In this document: positions 19,201 through 30,559 of the stretch, piece after piece | Numbering within the stretch: the first letter of the stretch is position 1 | Layout of the letters: each line of letters begins with the position of its first letter | NCBI GenBank assembly: GCA_015680685.1 | Contig: MNCI01006092.1 | Coordinates: 232,356-275,896, forward strand | From: Gnetum montanum | Lineage: Eukaryota > Streptophyta > Gnetopsida > Gnetales > Gnetaceae | Reading direction: 5' to 3' | Length of the DNA stretch: 43,541 bases | Program-made: the position numbers and the translations under genes | The notes under the pieces: model-generated | Databases searched by the model: none | Seen by the model: only the letters and a program-made list of their open reading frames with translations | Told to the model about the DNA's origin: nothing

Positions 19201-20719
19201 GCCACTGACGTTTTTAGTCGCTACAGTTCCTTGGTTGGATTTTTAGGATTTTTATAATAATTTTTTCTTCTTATTCTTTTCATTTTCATTATTCATGTGA
19301 TTCAATCTAGCTATCTTGTAACTAAATCATGGGGGAGAGGCACCAATTTGGGTATGTACTTTGTAATTTTCATGGTTATTTAAATTATTTCTACCTTATT
19401 TTTACTTATCCATGCACACCTTAATTTCATAGGTGTAACTATATTTCTCTTGTACCCCTGAGGGTTATACTTATCATTGTTCCTATGGCCAATTTTTGTA
19501 ATGGTAGGATGATGTCTTGGGGAACTTACTTGCTTTTTAGCATTTTTGCAACTCATCATGTTTAGGTAATTGTGCTTAGGATTCTGTAGACCTACTTGGG
19601 AGGAGATTAAGATATCTTAGTTATTAATCTATCATCCTACAAAAGCACCACTGGTCTTAGAAGAATAGGAGGAATAACATCAATCACCAAATCCAACACT
19701 TGCACTTGAGAGACCTTCCTCAAGAGAGACATGTGAAGCTAGACGGCCATGTTTTTGATCTTTTGGATTGAGCACATGCCTTGCAAAATCTTTTGAATAA
19801 GTTCCAAAGTATTTTAAAGAAGAAAATTTAAAGATAGATGATGTGGAAGAAAGCATAGTTGTGAATGATGTGCAGTAGAGACTATTCCATGAGGCTAGGG
19901 TGATGGATCTTCAGATGAAATTACAAAGATTTCATATGTTCACAACCTATCCTTTTAGCTTCTTCATATTCCATGTAGGCATGTTAGGAAAATTTTGTCT
20001 TGAGCCATCCCCTAGCACTTCATTGTGAGCTGGCTTATATTGTGACATAGTTATGGTCTATATATTTATATAGTTGTATTTCTCTGCATTGATCTTGTCA
20101 TGTGTCTAGTCCTTGTTTTGGTGTCTTAAGATTTAAAGCTCTAAGACTAGCTTTACTCAATCATGGGGAAATAATAAGGTATCCAATGGCATTTTATATG
20201 TCTACTATAAGCCTTGGATTCTAGAAGTATTTCACACGCACTATGTCTATAGTCTAGCATGTTTGGTTATTGTTTGTGTCTTCTAGGTATGCTCCCTTAC
20301 CTATTATATATCATACTTTGGTTTGTGTGCATGTCTCAATCTCCTTATGACATTTCTGACCTTGTTTAGATACCTTAAGGCCTTTTTGACATGTTCCTTT
20401 AGATTCCAAGTTTCATTTGAGATCGACATTGGTTTCTTAGTTGGGGAAGGGGATGTGCTAATGACCTTTATATTCCTTTATTATACAAGGAGGTTATAAT
20501 TGTATGACATGGTGTTGGGTAATCAAGGTTGTGACTAAGAGATATTTTATTACTTTCCATGTGTGTTGTTGCACTTGTTCCTAAGAGAGATTATGGTGTC
20601 ATCAGAATTGCTCCAACACTGTCAGTCACTATTACCATTGTTGGCATCAACATTGGCATTGGTAGAACTATCACAGTAAGCTTTTTACACTTATGTAGAT
20701 TAGGTTTTTATTTGGACAT
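19201..20719. other. Gene-free stretch between LTR-like unit and Athila-like element
   Basis: No gene is supported. A purine tract (TCATGGGGGAGAGG, about 19328-19340) resembles the internal purine tract of the Athila-like family at 24737 and is also followed by T-rich sequence. Short open stretches near 19700-19930 show no recognisable domain. Confidence 0.35.
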
Positions 20720-21522
20720 TGATGAGCTGTGATATTGCATCAGCCACGATATCACGTTAGCCCCTGCAATATCATGTATGCGATATGGCAGCTCATCACT
20801 AGTTCTATAAATAAGAGACAGCTTTCCCTTGTTTCTCCATCTAGATTTAGACCCTTAGCCAAACTATAGAAATTTTACCATTCTAGAGTTAGAATAATTT
20901 CCATGTGCCTACAGTAGGAGTCTCAAAGTGAATAGATCTTTATTCGAGAAAATTGTACCTGAGCACACATTTTTGTACGGCAATAAAGATGAACTTTCTG
21001 ATAAACCTTGTAGCATGTGGACTAAGATAAATAGGATTTAATTACTGTTAAATGTTTAAATTCTTTCTTAGATAATTAATCTCTCTCAACTCTTGACTCT
21101 CCTAGTTAAGTGCATTCAGTACGACCACTTCAAGCACATGTGTAACACTTGGTAACCCAATAACAAGTAGCATTTGGTAATCCCAGTAGCGTTGCACTGG
21201 TTCATGGTGTGTGTAGAAAGTGGGAACAGATACTAGTGCTAGGCTGATTAGAACTTAGTTAGCAAATAGTTAGTCACTTAGTCTCTTCACCCTTCCCTAC
21301 TACCATAGGCATTAAAAAGATAAAAGTTATAAAAATCACATACCTCAAACTTACTTAACCATAAAACCATGACAATAAAAGTAAGTTTGGGACGACAACG
21401 ATTGATTAACCTTAAGTGTTCCATTAGGGCGCGTAAGCACTTAGTCCTTGGAGTTCGACTGGATTGCACGTGAAACGCTTGTATTCATATGGTTGAGTGT
21501 AGGGGTACCTCGCCACTCATCA
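20720..21522 (+). repeat. 5' LTR of the Athila-like element
   Basis: It begins TGATGAG and ends CTCATCA, a 7-bp inverted repeat. It contains a TATA box (20806-20814) and an AATAAA polyadenylation signal (20982-20987). It matches 26461-27263 along its full length; by eye roughly nine in ten positions agree. The first 80 bases form a larger inverted repeat, with TGATGAGCTG at 20720 and its complement ending at 20799. Confidence 0.92.
20806..20814 (+). promoter_or_regulatory. TATA box in the 5' LTR
   Basis: TATAAATAA stands 87 bases inside the LTR, directly after the palindromic U3 start. The 3' LTR has CTCTAAATAAG at the same place, so its TATA is damaged. Confidence 0.65.
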
Positions 21523-21540
21523 TTGGCACCATTGCCAGGG
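21523..21540 (+). promoter_or_regulatory. Primer binding site of the Athila-like element
   Basis: TTGGCACCATTGCCAGGG follows the LTR directly. It matches the plant Ty3/gypsy site TTGGCGCCGTTGCCGGGG (complementary to the 3' end of tRNA-Asp) except at three positions, each a CG changed to CA. Confidence 0.8.
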
Positions 21541-21638
21541 AGTTAGTTGTTTGTGCACTATGTAGAACATAGGAAATCATCCACATCATTTGGAAGCTTA
21601 AATGAACCCTTAGGGTTAATCAAGAGAAAAATAAGATA

Positions 21639-22660
21639 ATGGTAAATAGCACACCGAACAAGACAAACATGTCTTCTTCTTCGCACAAAAGCACTTCACC
21701 GCCTAGGAATAACACAAGAGACAATTAGCAGTACAACACAAGTAACCTAGATCTACTAGTTCCTCAACAATTCTAGGTGATATATACTCATTTCGATGAG
21801 TATGTACCTGACTTTAATTTTATTCTCCATCAAGATGAGAAACTGCATTGGAGAGACTTGGAAGGTAACATAGTGTTGCCTCCAAACCGTGTAGTCCCCA
21901 ACATGCTCCTTCGTGCCCTTGCACGAATAGGCATGTTACAATTGTACACAGAGTACATTGCATGTAGTTTTGACACAAGGGATTACCATCCCATAGAAGC
22001 ACAACATCAAAGGGATTTTTAACAGGAGAGACACCACACATTGTTGAAGGGCAAAGGCCCCCGTAATGCTTTGCCCGTCTTAAATGAAATTGAGGGTGGT
22101 GAACCTGTTTTCATAGGTTCTCCACAAAATGATGTTCCCCCTCCTAACAATGGTCAGGAGGTGGTGTATTAGAACCTTCATTCCATGATTCAAAACCTTG
22201 GTTTTGACCCCCATGAACACCAAGTTTTCAATGAGGGAACACGGACAGATGATAAAGACGAGCATTCTGATCGTCATCACGATTGAGGTCGAGACCACCG
22301 AAGAGAAGGTAGGGAACATCATCATGGTGATGGTTCTCCTTATTCTTCCCCTTCATCACCACATTCACCCTCTCCTTCTATATCAAGACGCAGTCATGAG
22401 GAGCCTAACTGTGAGGATAAGGGTAAACATAGTGAGAAACCTTGATGAGAGAGTCAAGAAAGAGGATGAGGGCACTCGAAATAATCAAGGCATCGAAGAA
22501 GGGAAAGTAGGGAACCATGTAGACATCATAGACGCTATGAGAGAAATGACCAAGAAGAACCCCTACTTGCAACTCGAAGCATGTTAAACATTACGAAGGC
22601 TGTTAGAATTTCTACAAGGCACCAAAAAGATAGTAGGATCAAGAGACTAGACATGAATAA
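21639..22660 (+). pseudogene. gag: Gag, N-terminal part, interrupted by the assembly gap
   Basis: ATG at 21639 opens a frame with a Ser/Thr-rich start, then VIYTHFDEYVPDFNF and PPNRVVPNMLLRALARIG, and a His/Arg/Ser-rich stretch (22230-22420). In-frame TAG or TAA stops occur at several points, and TRSMLNITKAV is read just before the gap in another frame. The minus-strand relative at 43200-43130 has the matching MLNIIEAV and LDMN residues, which confirms that the gap falls in gag. It would form the particle shell. The capsid core is hidden in the gap. Confidence 0.65.
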
Positions 22661-23604
22661 NNNNNNNNNNNNNNNNNNNNNNNNNNNNNNNNNNNNNNNN
22701 NNNNNNNNNNNNNNNNNNNNNNNNNNNNNNNNNNNNNNNNNNNNNNNNNNNNNNNNNNNNNNNNNNNNNNNNNNNNNNNNNNNNNNNNNNNNNNNNNNNN
22801 NNNNNNNNNNNNNNNNNNNNNNNNNNNNNNNNNNNNNNNNNNNNNNNNNNNNNNNNNNNNNNNNNNNNNNNNNNNNNNNNNNNNNNNNNNNNNNNNNNNN
22901 NNNNNNNNNNNNNNNNNNNNNNNNNNNNNNNNNNNNNNNNNNNNNNNNNNNNNNNNNNNNNNNNNNNNNNNNNNNNNNNNNNNNNNNNNNNNNNNNNNNN
23001 NNNNNNNNNNNNNNNNNNNNNNNNNNNNNNNNNNNNNNNNNNNNNNNNNNNNNNNNNNNNNNNNNNNNNNNNNNNNNNNNNNNNNNNNNNNNNNNNNNNN
23101 NNNNNNNNNNNNNNNNNNNNNNNNNNNNNNNNNNNNNNNNNNNNNNNNNNNNNNNNNNNNNNNNNNNNNNNNNNNNNNNNNNNNNNNNNNNNNNNNNNNN
23201 NNNNNNNNNNNNNNNNNNNNNNNNNNNNNNNNNNNNNNNNNNNNNNNNNNNNNNNNNNNNNNNNNNNNNNNNNNNNNNNNNNNNNNNNNNNNNNNNNNNN
23301 NNNNNNNNNNNNNNNNNNNNNNNNNNNNNNNNNNNNNNNNNNNNNNNNNNNNNNNNNNNNNNNNNNNNNNNNNNNNNNNNNNNNNNNNNNNNNNNNNNNN
23401 NNNNNNNNNNNNNNNNNNNNNNNNNNNNNNNNNNNNNNNNNNNNNNNNNNNNNNNNNNNNNNNNNNNNNNNNNNNNNNNNNNNNNNNNNNNNNNNNNNNN
23501 NNNNNNNNNNNNNNNNNNNNNNNNNNNNNNNNNNNNNNNNNNNNNNNNNNNNNNNNNNNNNNNNNNNNNNNNNNNNNNNNNNNNNNNNNNNNNNNNNNNN
23601 NNNN
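22661..23604. other. Assembly gap of 944 Ns
   Basis: A run of N falls inside gag of the Athila-like element. Open frames across it carry no information. The expected content is the capsid core, judging by the related copy at 42.4-43.1 kb. Confidence 0.98.
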
Positions 23605-24429
23605 TATAGGACTCCTTCTCCTAGGAGAGACACACCACACGCATACCATCCTCTGAACCCATCTGTGACTCTTACACCGATAGCTCCACTACCATACACT
23701 CCAACGATGCAAGGGGAACTCCCCACTCAACCACAGCAACGCAATGCTACAAGTGCTATAAACCTTCAATCCACTACTGGTTTTGACAACCGTACAAGGA
23801 GAAGACCTTTCTTCAAAACCAACAATCCAAACAAGCTCTCACAACCACAAGCAGTTGAGCCTCCGAACATTCTTCCATCAAATAAGGCTTTAGATCTCCC
23901 TTCAAACCAAAAATAGAGCTCAACGTACACGGTTATGTTAACACATACCATCACTTACTGGATTAAGGAGGGCCACCTTCCCAGGAAATTCTCTAATCTA
24001 GGAAGTCCTTTAATCTATCTCCAAGTCGCTGGGAATGAACCATGTAAGGCTCTTCTAGACTCAGGTTCTAGAGTCAACCTAATATCACAAGAGATGTATA
24101 AAGCCTGGAACCTACCCCCACTAAAAAAGAGCAACATTCTCTTAGAGCTGGCTAACCAGTCCATCACTGTTCCCTTGGGACTAGTGGAGGACATCGTTAC
24201 CACTATGTGTGGTTGGTCATACCCAACTGATTTCCAAGTGATACAAGTCAACAATGACAAAGGGGACTTCCCAATAATAACGGGAAGGGCATGGCTAAGT
24301 ACTGTGAATGCATGCCTAGGAATCCGTGATCTTTCCATAAAAATATCTAAGGAAAACACTTGTGAAAAGATCAAAAAGAAGAAAGTTCCATGCATCACAT
24401 ACAATGATACAGGGTGTGATTGCGTATAG
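23605..24429 (+). pseudogene. Gag C terminus and aspartic protease
   Basis: One frame runs from the gap to TAG at 24427, with one in-frame TAG at 23914. The first part is Pro/Thr/Gln-rich gag tail with an Arg-rich patch (NRTRRRPFF). The protease has ALLDSGSRVNLIS (Asp at 24058), PLGLVEDIV, and FPIITGRAWLSTVNACLG before a Lys-rich end. The DSGS active site is intact. The same protein is seen broken at 41540-41074 (minus) and as a fragment at 27640-27860. A Lys-rich tail and CITYNDTGCDC close the frame. Confidence 0.85.
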
Positions 24430-26446
24430 GAATGTTCAGCATTGTCTGCATGCAACTAGTGTGTACCAGATGTTAACATACAAAGGTGCCTATATGTAGC
24501 AACCACACAACAAGAAAATACCCAATGGTTGACAGCTAATCAAGAGAGCAACTCACCAATATGCATGGAACTAACTGGGGGACCAACTTGCGCTCACGTC
24601 GAAAGCATAGATACATTGGAGCAAGAGCATCACCAACTTCCAACCCTTAACCTAAAAACATCAATTGGGAGAAGTTGGACACTTCTAAAAAATTCAAACA
24701 AGCACTCACTATTTCGGATCTCTCCCTTTCAATTTAGTCAAGGGGGAGATGGCCACCTATGCTGATCACTTGAAGCCCTCAGTTTCTTTTTAAGTTTTTG
24801 TTTCACATTTTTTTTACAAATTCCTTAACTTTTCTTGTTTTTTGTTTTACAACATCATTTATACTCTTTCATTTCTTTATGTGTTTGTTTATTTTGTTTG
24901 ATTCGTCACCTAATAAGTGCTCCTAATGGTGGTATGAACTGTATTCCATTGATTGTTAATGTTTGGTTTTTACCTTTAAGTTATGATGTTGATACTAAGG
25001 TATGGTTCTTTTGGTATAACAAGCAACGAGTCCACATCATCCATATGTCCATAAATTTCTATGGTCTCTCTTGGCTTGGAACTGTATAGTCCCCTTCCTT
25101 AAATAATAAGAACTATCGATGAATCAGTGACTGAGTATTTCTCAAACTAAGGAAGGGCTCAAGGACTAAAAGGGGTGTGACTTCAAGGGAATTTGATGCA
25201 TTTTTGTTGGCCATTCTCTTGGGTGCTTGGATGTTTTCTTGTTGAGTCTCTTGTACCATTTCAACACTGCTCAATTATTGGGAAGCTAAGCTAATAAAAA
25301 TAATAAGTCTTTGCATGGTATGGTTCTCACGCAAAACACAAAAAAAAAAACAATGAGAATTCAAAGCACACCCCTTAGACGCAATAAGCATCTGGGCTAC
25401 AAACACTGGTTATGGAACTAAACAAACATGTTCCCTCTAACTAAGGCCCTTCTCGCTTCCTACCTTCTCTTCTTTCATATTGTCGGAATGGTGATGACTC
25501 TTTGGTGGAGACATTCTTGTTACTTCAAGTGGATGGATTGGCTGAATTTATTAATGCGAAGTCACTAGATGTGGTTTGTTTGAGGCTAGATTTGGAATGA
25601 GAACTACTAAGTCACATTAACCATTAACACACAAGGGGCTGTACACCACCTTGTTCTTGAGATTCCATTCCATTCTCTTCTTNTGAGCCTGCTTTGAGGA
25701 GGACCCACTAGCATTCCTATTTGGTGCATCCATTAATTTCTTTCCCTTAAACATTTCCGTAATTACCATTTATTTTATTCATCTCCATCTTTGACATCCA
25801 TTTTATCAGCGTTGTTGTTGTTTCTTTTTCTCCATATTTCTTATTCCTTATCTTTTTCCATTCTCTCACTACTGGAGGTTTGCTCTCAGTCATGGGGGTC
25901 TTGGTCCAATTTTTTTGATTTTTTCTTAACCCCTACAACTTGGGTAGCCACCACTATTATATCTCCAGATCCGCATTAGCCATATCACAACCTTGCCAAT
26001 GGACCTTACACTGAGGCAATGTATTAACTGCATTGTGATTCATTTACCCTTGCTAATATCAGACTGTGTTGTGTGTGCAAATGGCAATCATACAACAACG
26101 GATTGGATCTGGAGGAAACACTTGGAATGGATTGATGCTGAAGAAGTTATGCAAGGAACAAGATTGATGATGTGCTTATGGATGAACAACAAAAAGTGAA
26201 ATCTTTGCATCAACAACAACAGACTTCTTCTTTTCTCTCTCTCTTCTCTCTTCTCTCTCAGCTACCAAATAAGGCTGGATGCCAAATGTGTACAATGTTC
26301 ACTCTTGTTGTCATGAACACTAAATTTTATCATGTATTGTAATGATGATCCGTTCACATGTCACCCCATCACCATTAGTATCATTCAAGTCAATAATCCC
26401 ATACTTTCCCAATATTTTGTAAGGAACTCGATGATGATTTTTCATT
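24430..26446 (+). other. Post-protease and 3' untranslated region of the Athila-like element
   Basis: No domain is recognised. A short open stretch (24529-24765) ends in a purine tract (TCAAGGGGGAGATGG, about 24737). The T-rich part (24780-24900) and blocks at 25140-25430 and 25685-25720 match the related minus-strand element (37900-37560 and 37140-37080) and the older copy (28800-29090, 29550). A second purine tract, TCAGTCATGGGGGT, lies at 25886-25899. The extra gene found in the relative is absent here. Confidence 0.6.
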
Positions 26447-26460
26447 CAGTCATGGGGGTA
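26447..26460 (+). promoter_or_regulatory. Polypurine tract before the 3' LTR
   Basis: CAGTCATGGGGGTA ends exactly where the 3' LTR begins (TGATGAG at 26461), as needed for priming plus-strand DNA synthesis. The relative has GTGGGGGTA at the same place (33226-33234, minus). Confidence 0.75.
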
Positions 26461-27263
26461 TGATGAGCCATGATATCGCATCAGCCACGATATCACGTCG
26501 GCCCCTGTGATATCACGTACGTGATATCGTAGCCCGTCGCCAATTCTCTAAATAAGAGACTTCTTTCCCTTGTTTCTCCATCTAGATCTAGAACCTTAGC
26601 CAAACTATAGCATTTTTACCATTCTAGAGTTAGTATAATTTCCATGTGTCTGCAATACGAGTCTCAAAGTGAACGGATCTTTATTCGAGCAAATTGTACT
26701 TGAGTACGCATTTGTGTACAGAAATAAAGATGAACTTTCTAATATACCTTGTAGCATGTGGACTAAGATAAATAGGATTTAATTATTATTAAATGTTTAA
26801 ATTCTTTCTTAGATAATTAATCTCTCTCAACTCTTGACTCTCCTAGTTAAGTGCATTCAGTACGATTGCTTTGAGCATGTGTGTAACACTTGATAACCCA
26901 GTAACGAGTAGCGTTTGGTAATCCTAGTAGCGTTGCATTGGTTCAAGGTGTGCATAGCAAGTGGGAATAGATACTAGTGCTAGGATGATTAGAACTTAGT
27001 TAGTGAATAGTTAGTCACTTAGTCTCTTCACCCTTCCCTACTAGCATAGGCGCTAAAAAGATAAAAGTTATAAAAATCAAATACCTCAAACTTACTTAAC
27101 CATACAACCGTGACAACACAAGTAAGTTTGGAAAGAAAATAATTGATTAACCTTAAGTGTTCCATTAGGGCGCCTAAGCACTTAGTCCTTGGAGTTCAAC
27201 CAAATCACGCATGAAATGCTTGTATTCATATGGTTGAGTGTAGGGGTACCTCGCCACTCATAA
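26461..27263 (+). repeat. 3' LTR of the Athila-like element
   Basis: It has the same length as the 5' LTR (803 bp). It ends CTCATAA in place of CTCATCA. It keeps AATAAA (26723-26728). Its U3 holds a perfect 20-bp palindrome (26509-26528: GATATCACGT followed by its reverse complement) that is degraded in the 5' LTR. Confidence 0.92.
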
Positions 27264-27639
27264 GTCATTCTCTGATCCATGTAAGTGATGAAGCTCTTGA
27301 TTTTAATCAAAATGAGACCATGCAATGTCTCTATGGCATCATCGTTAAGGTATGTATAAACAAGTTTCATGAAGAAATTGAGTAGCATCATTACTAAGGC
27401 TCTACTAGTTATGAGATATAGTCCCTAGAAACTACCCATGCTCAAGCAGTTGAAATTTACCTACATGATGTTGAACCACTTTTTCATTGAATAAAACTAA
27501 GATGATTTTTATTATATTCACATAGACATTTTGATTTGAAGCTAAGGTTGAAAGTTTGCAAGTTGGATTCTTTATACTTATGAAACCTAGGCCACTAGTT
27601 TGGTAAGTGGAATCCATTGTAATGAAGCCATGGTACTTA

Positions 27640-27860
27640 TTAATGTGTGGTCTTATCTAGTATATTTTCTTTTGATCGATGTAAATAATGATAAGGACTT
27701 TTCTATCATTATAGAGAAAGCATGACTTAGAACAACTGATGTTAAGCTAGGAATAAGAGACTTGTCCTTGAAAATTTCAAAGGAAGATGAGCAAGGAGCT
27801 ATATAGATGCAAAGAATTCCATGCATTACTTATGATGAAGAAGGGTGTAATTGTGAATAG
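27640..27860 (+). pseudogene. Protease C-terminal fragment of the older copy
   Basis: The frame reads VWSYLVYF, VNNDKDFSIII, LGIRDLSLKISKED and IPCITYDEEGCNC, ending at TAG 27858. This is the same C-terminal series as at 24210-24429 in the neighbouring element, with two stops inside. The active site upstream is not recognisable. Confidence 0.8.
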
Positions 27861-30559
27861 AAAGTTTAGAATGTTAACACTATCCTTACACCAACCCCGT
27901 AACAAATCTAAAAAACATGTATGTGAAAAGAGACAATAATCACTAAACCAAAAGACACAGAGTGGTTAAGAAATGAATGTATAAAACTATTCAAAACATG
28001 CATAGAAATATCCAACTCACTTATCAACTCCTACCCCAAGGAAATGACCTAAATTAAGAGCTTATAGAAGGATATCATAAATCATGACCATACACCAATA
28101 ACAAGTAGTGAATATGGAGACTCAAAATCTAAAATTAAGAATAGAAAAGAAAGCAAATTTGGACCTTCTAAAATGGAAGGACCATCTTTTCCAATAGGAT
28201 ATGTATCTCCAAATGATTAAAACTTTATTATCATCAAAGTTACATTCAACAATAAATGAAAACATAAATCACTAAGGATGATAAACAAGAGACTTGTAGT
28301 GTATAATCTTGGGAATGCGCAATCCATTTTCCAAACACTTGTCCATGAGTTTAGTCATAAGTGAGGTACCCTATCTTGAATTATGAATTGATAAGTACAT
28401 GTTAACTTTTTTATTTTACAATTTCTCAATTTACAATTTTTGTGATAAATTTTCTAATTTTTTAATATTTTCTTCATTCTTTAATATCTTTCAAGTTCTT
28501 TATATGTTTTTCTATTCTTATATATCTTTGATCCATTTCATAATTTTACTATTTTGGTGCACATATTTCTATTTATTTTATAATAAAATATATAGGAATA
28601 AGCATGATGTAATTTAAACAATAAGAATTTCACCCTATCTTATCAAGACATTAAAGAATTGATTGTAGATACAATGAGAGCATTTCATCCATCCACTCAT
28701 TTCCAATAATAAGAGGTTATTCATATGGACATAATAACGTTCTTCTCACAATAAAACTAAAATAAACATTTGATCATTATACCTAGATGGAAAGGTGAAG
28801 AACCAGGAGGAAATGAAAAGGATGTGACATAAAGGGGATTTATGGATTCTTTAAAGCTACTACTATGTATCTTATTACATTGTTAAGTTATATTATTTAT
28901 TTGAGTTCTAATAAAAAATAAAAGTATATTCTAAAATAAGTATTTTCTTGTCATGTCACTAGAAATACATGTTACCCATGCCTAAAGGTAGTCCTCTAGT
29001 AAGATTAACATAGTAATAACATAATAAATACATGTAATAAAACTTTTTTAGGGTTCCACTAAAAAGGCATGTTACCCATGCCTAAAGGTACTCTGTCTAA
29101 TGCCCAAGTATCCTTCAAAATAAACTACATAGTTAATAGATTTCTTCCTTGTACTTTAGTGTCAAGTAATGATATTTCTTACAATTTTGATAGTCTCATG
29201 GTTGTTAGTTTTGGGATGATACAATGCAATGTCACTGGTAAGTGGTATGAACTTGGTTTGGATCTTGGATGGATAGGCTAATGATCATTTTAATCATACA
29301 TTACACAAAAAATTCACTATGATTATGGTAAGACACCTTACCTTCCATTTTCTATAATCTCTGCTACTACCATTCCACCTCACTATTATATATAATTATA
29401 CTTTAATGGTTTTGTATGACATAGTGTTATTTTCTTATTGAGGAAATGCTAACATGTATGTTCTAGAAGACAAGTATGATTAAATTCAACTCCTAGTGTC
29501 CATGGACACTTCTACGTGTGATTATACAAGGGCATTAAAAGCTGAAGCTTGCTTTGGAGAGGACCCACTAGTATAACTTCTATATTTCATATTTAATGAT
29601 CAACTCCACATCATCTTATATCTCTTGGATGGTTTAGCAATCATTATTATTTTCCTACATGTTCATACTTATCATAAATTCAACAATTATGATCAAAGCA
29701 TCTCCTAAACCTTAGTTAACTTACCTTGCCTGAACTCCCTTTTTAACATAGTTTTGGCATCAAATTCTCATGTGCTAAGCATTATCTATGATCAAGAACC
29801 CTTTGGATCATCTATACGCCTTCTAAACCATCCATTGCATCATTTTTTTTCCATAAAATTTTGTAAGAATTTCAAAAAATGCAAATATGATATTGTAGAT
29901 ACAATATATGAGAGTCTACAATATTACATCAACAATGTTACATCTACAATATTATTCATACAAAAATCTATATATATGCATAAACTATTAGAAAATTTTT
30001 CATTTCCATCATTTTACACAAGGGAAGTTCATGTCATTTTTTCTATTAAACAACCTTAGAATCTTCATATCTTCCTAATCACACCTCGATTTAAGTCATT
30101 CATGATTCCTTTAACTCACAAAGTAATCATCTTAGTTCTGGGGAAGAGTGGTGCACATAGTTTTTTTTGAATTACACAAAAATTTTCTAACATATGGAAG
30201 ATTAATTAAAGGTAAGAACCATAAGAAATAATATTATTCTAATCTAACATATGCTAATAAACATAATATTTCTTCCCAATTGACCATTCAAAGACTTTCT
30301 AAATAAAAAAATCAAAGATAGTAATAGATAATTAACCTAAAATTATTTTGAATTAATCGTTAAATTGTTTAATTAAGGAGTTTTATTAAGTTAACAAATT
30401 TTTCAAACTCTGTAATCCAAATTAAAAATAAAATGATTGCATTTAATACTTTTGATTAAAATCCAAATCTGATGAAGGAAATCATTACAAATTTTTTTGA
30501 AATTTTGAACAATATTAAATTTTCTTATGATTGCAAATGCTACCAAAGAGAATGCTCAA
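27861..30559. other. Post-protease region of the older copy, no gene
   Basis: AT-rich, with no supported gene. It contains short blocks shared with the 3' regions of the other two copies. CATGTTACCCATGCCTAAAGGTA occurs twice within about 100 bases (28969-28991 and 29069-29091), a small internal duplication. Confidence 0.45.

Larger units (their letters stand above)
20720..27263 (+). mobile_element. Athila-like LTR retrotransposon without RT or integrase
   Basis: Two 803-bp LTRs frame the element, and a primer binding site follows the first. Gag and protease come next, but RT, RNase H and integrase are missing: about 300 bases after the protease the sequence joins the region that follows integrase in the related minus-strand element (compare 24700-24770 with 38320-38270). 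A purine tract precedes the 3' LTR. Flanking 5-mers GACAT (20715-20719) and GTCAT (27264-27268) agree at four of five bases and may be a worn target duplication. A 944-base assembly gap lies in gag. It would depend on proteins from a complete relative. Confidence 0.85.

Noticed and set aside
22198-22587. Plus-strand frame of 129 codons in gag
   Set aside because: It is an alternative frame; the His/Arg/Ser-rich gag frame matches the related copy at 43.2-43.4 kb better.
22581-23726. Long open frames across the gap
   Set aside because: They consist almost entirely of Ns and carry no coding information.
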